DNA of 5,768 bases, taken from contig JAEWED010000168.1 in assembly GCA_023389745.1 (NCBI GenBank), positions 1-5,768 on the forward strand, given 5' to 3'. A model generated the notes under the pieces. That model had not been told where the DNA came from and did no database searches. It saw only the letters and a list, made by a program, of their open reading frames with translations. Shown one piece after another: positions 1-4,943 of the stretch. Each line of letters starts with the position of its first letter. Positions within the stretch are counted from its first letter, which is position 1. Both the position numbers and the translations under genes were made by a program. Origin of the DNA: Actinomycetes bacterium. Its GTDB lineage: Bacteria; Actinomycetota; Acidimicrobiia; Acidimicrobiales; Microtrichaceae.

Positions 1-218
1 CGTTCCACCACATCGGTGTGCGCGTCGACGACTTCGACGAGGCCACCGAGCTGATCACCCGCCACGGACGTCGCTGGGAGCAGTACGGATCGACGGGAGC
101 GATCCGCTTCGGCTACCTCGACATGACCGCCGAGCTGGGCCACCGGGTCGAGGTGATGGAGCTCGGCCCCGGCATGCAGCGACTGCTGGAGATGCTGCGC
201 GAAGAGTCCGAACGCTGA
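1..218 (+). CDS. VOC/glyoxalase-fold protein, C-terminal part (5' end outside window)
   Basis: The reading frame is open from the left edge (codons begin at base 3) and ends at the TGA at 216-218, giving about 71 visible residues. It begins FHHIGVRVDDFDEA, continues with a GYLDMTAELGHRVEVMEL strand pair and ends in a short charged helix. The HHI-type strand start and the closing (V)EVMEL strand are where vicinal-oxygen-chelate proteins usually place a His and a Glu metal ligand. The pattern resembles the second half of a glyoxalase/bleomycin-resistance (Glyoxalase_4-like) domain. A small single-domain VOC protein of roughly 150 residues, or the last domain of a longer one, would fit. The substrate cannot be inferred. 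A GTG at base 18 is internal to the conserved strand and is not a credible start. The gene lies on the same strand as the regulator that follows 101 bp later, but a hairpin at its stop argues for separate transcription. Confidence 0.75.
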   Translation, partial: FHHIGVRVDDFDEATELITRHGRRWEQYGSTGAIRFGYLDMTAELGHRVEVMELGPGMQRLLEMLREESER

Positions 219-237
219 ATCGACGGCGTTCGAGGAC
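206..237 (+). terminator. Hairpin overlapping the stop of the VOC gene, possible terminator
   Basis: CGAACGC (209-215) and GCGTTCG (226-232) are a perfect 7-bp inverted repeat around a 10-nt loop that contains the TGA stop. An alternative pairing keeps GAACGC/GCGTTC and adds GTCC (206-209) with GGAC (234-237) across a 2-nt bulge, giving 10 pairs. No T-run follows. Terminators without a U-tract are known in high-GC actinobacteria, so the call is plausible but not proven. Confidence 0.4.
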
Positions 238-252
238 GGGCGACATCCCCAC

Positions 253-268
253 TGTTCCGAGCGGTACA
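253..268. promoter_or_regulatory. Imperfect palindrome upstream of iclR-type gene, candidate operator
   Basis: TGTTCCGAGCGGTACA reads as half-sites TGTtCCG and CGGtACA, which match in 6 of 7 positions as inverted repeats around a 2-bp centre. It sits 51 bp upstream of the regulator's start codon. IclR-family proteins commonly autoregulate by binding palindromes of about this size near their own promoters, so autoregulation is inferred. No convincing -35/-10 pair was found in the 219-319 gap. Confidence 0.35.
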
Positions 269-306
269 GAGTCACTGCACCGTTCGTGATAACGTCATTC
301 TCCGAC

Positions 307-313
307 AAGGGGG
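307..313 (+). promoter_or_regulatory. Ribosome binding site of the IclR-family gene
   Basis: AAGGGGG lies six bases ahead of the ATG at 320. It favours that codon over the in-frame ATG at 326, and over starts nearer the helix-turn-helix, so the acidic/Gly-rich N-terminal tail is probably translated. Confidence 0.6.
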
Positions 314-319
314 TTCGCC

Positions 320-1147
320 ATGACGATGGTCGGGGACGAACGTTCGCTCGTGGAATCGGCTGGGGGGCCGCTCCGCGACGGCAGCGACGACAACGGTGAC
401 GGAGGACGGAGCCTGGTGGCCAGAGTGGCCGCCATCATGGAGGCCTTCGACCACCAGGATCCCGTGCTGTCGCTGGTCGAGCTCAGCCGCCGCTCGGGTC
501 TGCCCAAGTCGACGGCACACCGGCTGGCCGAGCAGCTGCGGGCCATGGGCTGGCTCGAGCGTGACCAGCGTGGTTACCGGGTCGGCATGCGACTCTTCGA
601 GCTCGGGGGACTCGCGGCCGAGCCCAGCCTGCTGCGCGACCCCGCGCTCCCCCACCTGCACGCACTCGCCAGCCGCACGGGTCTCGCGGTGCAGCTCGGC
701 GTGCTCGACACCGACGAGGTCGTGTACCTGGAGCGGGTCATCGTCGGGAACTACCGGCTGCCGACCCGACAGGGCGGTCGCATGCCGGCCTACTGCACGG
801 GGCTGGGCAAGGCGATGTTGGCCTTCGACGACGGCGCGCAACAGCTGGTGCTCGAGGCCGAGCTCCCGGCGCGGGCCTCGGGCACGTTGTCGAGCGCGGC
901 TCGGCTCCGTGACGACCTCGAGCGGATCCGCTCCACGGGTGTCGCGTACGACCGCCAGGAGTCCTACGACGGCCTCGGCTGTGTCGCAGCGCCGATCCGC
1001 AACTCGGGACGGGCGATCGGCGCGGTGTCGGTGACCGGCCCGATCGACCGGATCGACTGGACGACCCTGACGACGCTGGTCCAGAACACCGCGACGTCGA
1101 TCTGGAACGCCCGCTTCTCGGCGCGGACGACTCACGCGTCGAACTGA
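320..1147 (+). CDS. IclR-family transcriptional regulator
   Basis: This 275-residue DNA-binding regulator probably controls the neighbouring aromatic/steroid ring-cleavage genes; the target is inferred from position only. Residues 1-30 form a polar, Asp/Gly-rich tail. Residues 31-95 are the IclR winged helix-turn-helix: the second helix is around LSRRSG (55-60), the recognition helix around PKSTAHRLAEQL (62-73), and the wing at RDQRGYRVG. Residues from about 105 to 265 match the IclR effector-binding domain, with the family's YCTGLGKAMLA segment at 158-168, GVAYDRQE at 207-214 and GCVAAPIRN at 220-228. The length is normal for IclR proteins (about 250-280). It is transcribed convergently with the hydratase, overlapping it by 16 bp, so it is not part of the enzyme transcripts. 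A palindrome 51 bp upstream suggests autoregulation. Whether it represses or activates, and which ligand it senses, cannot be read from sequence. Confidence 0.93.
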   Translation: MTMVGDERSLVESAGGPLRDGSDDNGDGGRSLVARVAAIMEAFDHQDPVLSLVELSRRSGLPKSTAHRLAEQLRAMGWLERDQRGYRVGMRLFELGGLAAEPSLLRDPALPHLHALASRTGLAVQLGVLDTDEVVYLERVIVGNYRLPTRQGGRMPAYCTGLGKAMLAFDDGAQQLVLEAELPARASGTLSSAARLRDDLERIRSTGVAYDRQESYDGLGCVAAPIRNSGRAIGAVSVTGPIDRIDWTTLTTLVQNTATSIWNARFSARTTHASN

Positions 1148-1935
1148 GCCCTCACCGATCCCAGACCGCTGAACACGGCCTCGTAGGTCTGGCCGGGCTC
1201 GGCGGCGACGAGCGCGCCCAGCGAGCCCGACAGGATGACCTCGCCCTCCTGCAGCGGCGCACCCCGTTGGGCGACGGCGTTCGCCAGCCAGACGACCGCG
1301 TTGATCGGGTGGCCCAGGCACGCGGCGCCGGAACCTGCGCTGAGCGTCTCGCCCTGGCAGGTCAGGGTCATCTCGATCGAGCGCAGGTCGTCGATGTCGG
1401 TCAGCCGCCGCGGTGACCCGCCGAGCACGAACATGCCCGACGACGCGTTGTCGGCGACGGTGTCGATGATCGAGATGTCCCAGTCGCTGATGCGGCTGTC
1501 GACCACTTCGATCGCGGCGACCACGAAGTCCGTGGCCCGCAGGACGTCGCTCGCCACCACGGGGGCGCCGGGCAGGTCGCGGCCCAGCACGAAGGCGATC
1601 TCGGCCTCGACCTTCGGCTGCAGCAGTCGGCCGGCGGGGATCGGGTCGGCGTCGCCGAGTGCCATGTCGGCGAGCAGCACACCGAAGTCGGGGGTGTCGA
1701 CGCCCATCTGCTGCTGCACCGCCGGTGAGGTCAGACCGATCTTGCGGCCCACCCGGCGCACCTCGCCACGGGTCGACTCGAGCACCCGTTGGGACACGAG
1801 GTAGGCGTCGTCGATCGTGGCGCCGGGCAGCAGGTCCCGGATCGGGTCGCAGGGCACGAGCGAGTTGATCGCGCCCGCCAGCCGGGTCGCGGCCGCGTCG
1901 TGCGCGTCGGTCCATGCAGGAGGGGTCGGGGTCAT
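1132..1935 (-). CDS. 2-hydroxypenta-2,4-dienoate (2-keto-4-pentenoate) hydratase
   Basis: This is a 267-residue enzyme of the FAH/MhpD family (MhpD, DmpE, HsaE, XylJ type). It adds water to a 2-hydroxydienoate released by meta-cleavage, giving a 4-hydroxy-2-oxoacid for the aldolase; it is cytosolic and needs a divalent metal. The family signature GRKIGLTSPAVQQQMGV is at 63-79, followed by PDFG (82-85). The metal-site motif KVEAEIAFVLG places Glu110 and Glu112, with a third acidic ligand likely at Glu143 (AIEVVDSR). The C-terminal GHPINAVVWLAN (208-219) and GEVILSGSLG (231-240) are also typical. Length matches the family (about 260-270). The ATG start at 1935 is supported by GGGAG seven bases upstream. 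It follows the dioxygenase by 31 bp on the same strand and is probably co-transcribed with it. A C6 substrate (Hsa-like) is as possible as the C5 one. Confidence 0.93.
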   Translation of the reverse strand: MTPTPPAWTDAHDAAATRLAGAINSLVPCDPIRDLLPGATIDDAYLVSQRVLESTRGEVRRVGRKIGLTSPAVQQQMGVDTPDFGVLLADMALGDADPIPAGRLLQPKVEAEIAFVLGRDLPGAPVVASDVLRATDFVVAAIEVVDSRISDWDISIIDTVADNASSGMFVLGGSPRRLTDIDDLRSIEMTLTCQGETLSAGSGAACLGHPINAVVWLANAVAQRGAPLQEGEVILSGSLGALVAAEPGQTYEAVFSGLGSVRAQFDA

Positions 1936-1942
1936 CGCGTCG

Positions 1943-1947
1943 CTCCC
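1943..1947 (-). promoter_or_regulatory. Ribosome binding site of the hydratase gene
   Basis: Read on the minus strand this is GGGAG, ending seven bases before the ATG at 1935. It lies inside the 31-bp gap after the dioxygenase stop, so the hydratase has its own initiation signal within the pair. Confidence 0.5.
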
Positions 1948-1948
1948 G

Positions 1949-1975
1949 TCGTCACTGCTGTGCTCGTCACTGCTG
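1949..1975. repeat. 12-bp direct repeat with 15-bp period at the dioxygenase stop
   Basis: TCGTCACTGCTG occurs identically at 1949-1960 and 1964-1975. On the minus strand each copy reads CAGCAGTGACGA. The first gives the last two Gln codons and the stop of the dioxygenase. The second, 15 bases on and therefore in the same frame, gives Gln-Gln-stop again. It looks like a small tandem duplication that created a back-up stop codon. Confidence 0.8.
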
Positions 1976-2830
1976 GGCGGGCGGCGGCGTGAACCGGTGA
2001 CCCCAGTACGCGCCGGCGGTGATCTCGTAGGTGGGCACGGGTTCCTCGACGCGCAGGCCGTCGTAGCCGACCTCGATGGCGTAGTGCTCGGGTGAGTACA
2101 CGTAGAACGACACCATCCGGTCGTTGGTGTGCTTGCCGAGGGTGTGCATCATCGGGACGTCCATGCGGTGTGCCCGGTCGAGGGCGAGCCCGACGTCGTC
2201 GAGCGTGGCGACCTCGAGCATCAGGTGCAGCAGTCGGCCGGGGCCCTTCTGGGTGGTGATGCCGAGTGTGTGGTGCCGAGGGTTGCAGCCCATGAACACC
2301 ACCCGACCCCGGGCCATGGTGTTGCGCTCCACGAACCCGAGCACCCGTGTGTAGAAGTCGTAGGCGGCGTCGCCGTCCTCGGCGCTCACGATGACGTGGC
2401 CCATGCCGATGTCACCGGTGACGAATCCCGAGACCGTCGGCGTCTGCACCGGCGAGTGCTCGAGCCGCGGGCCGTAGTAGAGCTCGATCGGGTTGCCGCC
2501 GGGATCGTCGAAGCGCACGAGCCCGGTGACGCGTCGTTCGGCACGCTCCTCGGGTGTGCCGTCGACGACGTCGATCCCCTCGGAGCGGATCGCGTCGGCG
2601 AGCTCGGCGAGCTCCCGGCGATCCATCACCTCTAAGCCGATCGCGGTCGCACGGGCCTCGGGTCCGGGGGTCACCACCAGGCGCGCCGGGACGTCGTCGA
2701 TGCGGAAGTAGGCCGCGTCGGGATCGTCACCGTCGGTGGGCATCATGCCCAGGAACTCACCGGCGAATCGACGCCAGGCGTCCACGTCGGGGGCGGCCAG
2801 GCGCAGGTAACCGAGTGATCGAACTCCCAT
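1967..2830 (-). CDS. Type I extradiol dioxygenase, two-domain VOC family (BphC/HsaC-like)
   Basis: This 287-residue non-heme Fe(II) enzyme would open a catechol-type ring next to the hydroxyls using O2. The N-terminal VOC module (about 5-120) begins LGYLRLAAPDVDAW and ends NPIELYYG. The catalytic C-terminal module (about 140-260) begins GMGHVIV. The iron ligands of the BphC family are visible as His145, His202 (LLHLMLE) and Glu253 (AIEVGYDG). The second-sphere residues are also present: His187 (HHTLG), His234 (GKHTND) and Tyr243 (SFYVYSP). The enzyme is therefore predicted active. Its length is close to the family's usual 290-300. The ATG at 2830 starts directly at the conserved first strand; the frame stays open to 3037, but that extension crosses the divergent promoter and the neighbouring dehydrogenase. 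The start has only a weak upstream AGG. Leu66 uses TTA, unusual at this GC content. Substrate is unresolved: 3,4-DHSA (steroid), 2,3-dihydroxybiphenyl-like and simpler catechols are all possible. Confidence 0.92.
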   Translation of the reverse strand: MGVRSLGYLRLAAPDVDAWRRFAGEFLGMMPTDGDDPDAAYFRIDDVPARLVVTPGPEARATAIGLEVMDRRELAELADAIRSEGIDVVDGTPEERAERRVTGLVRFDDPGGNPIELYYGPRLEHSPVQTPTVSGFVTGDIGMGHVIVSAEDGDAAYDFYTRVLGFVERNTMARGRVVFMGCNPRHHTLGITTQKGPGRLLHLMLEVATLDDVGLALDRAHRMDVPMMHTLGKHTNDRMVSFYVYSPEHYAIEVGYDGLRVEEPVPTYEITAGAYWGHRFTPPPAQQ

Positions 2831-2933
2831 CGCTGCGGAACCTACCAGCGGCCCCAGCGGCGCCGTCCGGGGCCGTCTCGCAGAACGGAACGCAGCGGTC
2901 GTTGCGATCGGCACCCTCCGCGACGATGACCCC
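2831..2933. promoter_or_regulatory. Divergent promoter region between dioxygenase and dehydrogenase genes
   Basis: These 103 bp separate two outward-facing operons and must carry promoters for both, unless transcription enters from elsewhere. No canonical -35/-10 pair stands out. CGGAAC occurs at 2836-2841 and 2886-2891; its complement GTTCCG is the core of the left half-site of the palindrome upstream of the IclR gene. The dehydrogenase ATG at 2934 has no purine-rich Shine-Dalgarno; GACGAT at 2922-2927 sits at a suitable distance for a -10 of a leaderless transcript starting at the ATG. This is suggestive only. Confidence 0.5.
2849..2875. repeat. Inverted repeat with nested palindrome in the divergent promoter
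   Basis: CGGCCCC (2849-2855) and GGGGCCG (2869-2875) are perfect 7-bp inverted arms around 13 bp, and the almost concentric GGCGCC (2859-2864) is itself palindromic. The centre is 32 bp upstream of the dioxygenase start and 72 bp upstream of the dehydrogenase start. It could be an operator for a dimeric regulator or a hairpin in the dioxygenase leader RNA. The high GC raises the chance of accidental symmetry. Confidence 0.45.
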
Positions 2934-3836
2934 ATGACCTCATCCGCGGTGATCGTCGGTTCGGGCAACATCGGCACCGACCTCATGTTCAAGCTGCTTC
3001 GATCGGACCAGATCGAGCTGCGCGCGATGATCGGCATCGACCCCCGCAGCGAGGGTCTCGCCCTGGCCGCCGAACGAGGTGTCGAGGCCGTCGCGGAGGG
3101 GGTCGACTGGATCTTCGAGCAGTCCGAGCTGCCGGACCTGGTCTTCGAGGCGACATCGGCCTACGCACACGTCGCCAACGCCGAGCGCTACCGCGACGCC
3201 GGCATCCGGGCGGTCGACCTGACTCCCGCGGCGGTGGGCCCGTACGTGATCCCGGTGGTCAACCTGACCGAGCACCTCGACCAGGACAACGTGAACATGG
3301 TGACCTGCGGCGGGCAGGCCACCATCCCGATGGTCCATGCGGTCTCGAGGGTCACGACGGTGCCGTACGCCGAGATCGTCGCCACAGTGGCGTCACGCTC
3401 GGCCGGGCCCGGCACCCGGGCCAACATCGACGAGTTCACCCGGACGACGTCGTCCGCGGTCGAGGTGCTGGGCGGCGCGCAGCGGGGCAAGGCGATCATC
3501 ATCCTGAACCCCGCGGAACCGCCGCTGATCATGCGCGACACGATCTTCTGCCAGATCCCCGACGACGCCGACCAGGCGGCCATCGAGGCGTCGATCGACG
3601 ACGTCGTCGGCCAGGTCCAGGAGTACGTGCCCGGCTACCGGCTGCGCCAGCGACCTCAGTTCGACGAGGCCGCACCAGGGCGACCCGCACGCGTCGCCAT
3701 CTTCATCGAGGTCGAGGGAGCCGGTGACTACCTGCCGCCGTACTCCGGGAACCTCGACATCATGACAGCGGCGGCCACCAAGGTCGGCGAGGAGCTCGCC
3801 CGTCACATCGCCACTCGAACCGAGGTTCCGACCTGA
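2934..3836 (+). CDS. dmpF: Acetaldehyde/propanal dehydrogenase (acylating)
   Basis: This 300-residue enzyme belongs to the DmpF/MhpF/BphJ/HsaG family. It oxidises the aldehyde released by the aldolase with NAD+ and CoA to the acyl-CoA (acetyl-CoA, or propionyl-CoA in Hsa-type pathways). The Rossmann nucleotide-binding loop is GSGNIGTDL (9-17). The catalytic cysteine is Cys125 in NMVTCGGQATIP. Further family blocks are SAGPGTRANIDEFTRTT (156-172), ILNPAEPPLIMRDTIF (190-205) and LPPYSGNLDIMTAAA (268-282). Length is normal (about 300-315). In this family the dehydrogenase forms a complex with the aldolase and receives the aldehyde through a protein channel. Its stop and the aldolase start share one base (TGATG), consistent with coupled translation of a paired complex. 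There is no clear ribosome binding site, so a leaderless or weakly initiated message is possible. The symbol is a family name; an actinobacterial name would be hsaG-like. Confidence 0.96.
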   Translation: MTSSAVIVGSGNIGTDLMFKLLRSDQIELRAMIGIDPRSEGLALAAERGVEAVAEGVDWIFEQSELPDLVFEATSAYAHVANAERYRDAGIRAVDLTPAAVGPYVIPVVNLTEHLDQDNVNMVTCGGQATIPMVHAVSRVTTVPYAEIVATVASRSAGPGTRANIDEFTRTTSSAVEVLGGAQRGKAIIILNPAEPPLIMRDTIFCQIPDDADQAAIEASIDDVVGQVQEYVPGYRLRQRPQFDEAAPGRPARVAIFIEVEGAGDYLPPYSGNLDIMTAAATKVGEELARHIATRTEVPT

Positions 3837-4858
3837 TGCCGTTCTCCGACGTCCTCGACATCCGCATGACCGACTCCGCGCTGCGCGACGGGTCCCATGC
3901 GAAGGCCCACCAGTTCACCGAGCAGATGGTGCGCGACATCGTCACCGGCCTCGACGCGGCAGGCATGCCGGTCATCGAGGTGACCCACGGCGACGGTCTC
4001 GGCGGGTCGTCGTTCAACTACGGGTTCAGCCACACCGACGAGCGCGTGCTCATCGCCGCGGCGGTCGACTCCGCGAGCCGCGCCAAGATCGCGGCGCTGA
4101 TGCTGCCGGGGCTCGGCACCAAGGACGACATCACCGCCGCGGCCGACCTGGGCGTGTCGGTCATCCGCATCGCGACGCACTGCACCGAGGCCGACATCGC
4201 GGACCAGCACTTCGGCCTGGCGCGCGAGCACGGCCTCGAGACGGTCGGCTTCCTGATGATGGCGCACACCCAACCGCCCGAGGTGCTGGCCGCGCAGGCC
4301 CGCACGATGGTCGACGCCGGCTGCCAGTGCGTCTACGTCGTCGACTCGGCGGGCGCCATGATCCTCGAGGACGTCACCGAGCGCGTCTCGGCGCTCGTCG
4401 CCGAGATCGGCAGCGACGCCCAGGTCGGCTTCCACGGACACGAGAACCTGGGCCTCGGCGTGGCCAACTCGGTGTGCGCGGTCCGGGCCGGTGCGACGCA
4501 GATCGACGGTTCGACCCGGCGCTTCGGCGCGGGTGCGGGCAACACGCCGTGTGAGGCGTTCGTCGCGGTGTGCGACAAGCTCGGCATCCGGACCGGCATC
4601 GACGCGCTCGCCATGTTCGACGTCGCCGAGGATGTGGTGCGCCCGGTGATGGACGGCGAGGCCGCACTCGATCGCCTGTCGCTGATCATGGGTTACGCGG
4701 GGGTGTACTCGTCGTTCCTGCGCCACGCCTACCGGGCGGCCGAGCGCTACGGAGTCTCCGGCGCCGACATCCTGCTGGAGTGCGGCGAGCGGCGGCTCGT
4801 CGGTGGCCAGGAGGACCAGATCATCGAGATCGCGGTGGGGCTCGCAGCGGCACGCTGA
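3836..4858 (+). CDS. dmpG: 4-hydroxy-2-oxovalerate aldolase
   Basis: This 340-residue class II aldolase of the DmpG/MhpE/BphI/HsaF family splits 4-hydroxy-2-oxovalerate into pyruvate and acetaldehyde (or the C6 homologue into pyruvate and propanal). The TIM-barrel active site starts with the LRDGSHA motif: Arg17, Asp18 (metal ligand) and His21 (catalytic base). The metal-binding FHGHENLGLG motif carries His200 and His202. Tyr291 in GYAGVYSSFLRHA completes the site; these numbers coincide with those known for DmpG. RRFGAGAGNTPCEAFVAV (228-245) is another family block. The C-terminal part from about 265 is the helical communication domain that docks to the dehydrogenase. Length is normal. Translation begins inside the dehydrogenase stop, so the pair is surely one operon. 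Arginine is encoded only by CGC (15) and CGG (6), typical of the native high-GC gene set. The symbol is a family name. Confidence 0.97.
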   Translation: MPFSDVLDIRMTDSALRDGSHAKAHQFTEQMVRDIVTGLDAAGMPVIEVTHGDGLGGSSFNYGFSHTDERVLIAAAVDSASRAKIAALMLPGLGTKDDITAAADLGVSVIRIATHCTEADIADQHFGLAREHGLETVGFLMMAHTQPPEVLAAQARTMVDAGCQCVYVVDSAGAMILEDVTERVSALVAEIGSDAQVGFHGHENLGLGVANSVCAVRAGATQIDGSTRRFGAGAGNTPCEAFVAVCDKLGIRTGIDALAMFDVAEDVVRPVMDGEAALDRLSLIMGYAGVYSSFLRHAYRAAERYGVSGADILLECGERRLVGGQEDQIIEIAVGLAAAR

Positions 4859-4893
4859 GCCAACCCAGCCCGCAGCGCGTGTCGGCGGGACAC
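4839..4893 (+). terminator. Small hairpins after the aldolase stop, weak terminator candidate
   Basis: GGCT/AGCC and CAGCG/CGCTG pair around a 3-nt loop with a 2-nt bulge (4839-4861), spanning the aldolase stop codon. Two further mutually exclusive stems follow: CCCGC (4869-4873) with GCGGG (4885-4889), and GTGTC (4879-4883) with GACAC (4889-4893) around GGCGG. None has a T-run. They may end the enzyme operon before the membrane-protein gene, but GC-rich DNA yields such stems easily. Confidence 0.25.
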
Positions 4894-4933
4894 CACATCG
4901 CGGGAGTCGTCCGCACAGCCCGGCAAGGCAGTT

Positions 4934-4938
4934 GGAGG
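4934..4938 (+). promoter_or_regulatory. Ribosome binding site fixing the GTG start of the membrane-protein gene
   Basis: GGAGG lies five bases ahead of the GTG at 4944. It is the strongest Shine-Dalgarno in the window and selects this start over the open frame that continues back into the aldolase coding region. Confidence 0.75.
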
Positions 4939-4943
4939 CCACA

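Noticed and set aside
272..1915. A 547-codon minus-strand open frame across the regulator and hydratase
   Set aside because: It is extremely Arg/Pro/Gly-rich, has no recognisable motifs, and lies over two genes with clear family signatures. It is a high-GC shadow frame.
2831..3037. N-terminal extension of the dioxygenase frame up to an ATG at 3037
   Set aside because: It would cover the divergent promoter and the 5' end of the dehydrogenase. The first conserved VOC strand begins right after the ATG at 2830, which gives the normal family length.
3803..4942. A 379-codon minus-strand open frame antisense to the aldolase
   Set aside because: The composition (many Val-Asp-His, Arg-Arg repeats) is that of the complement of a GC-rich coding region, and the aldolase on the plus strand has every catalytic residue.
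4803..4943. Earlier in-frame start for the membrane protein inside the aldolase gene
   Set aside because: The extension is Arg/Ser-rich shadow sequence, while GTG at 4944 has a strong GGAGG at ideal spacing directly before the membrane segment.
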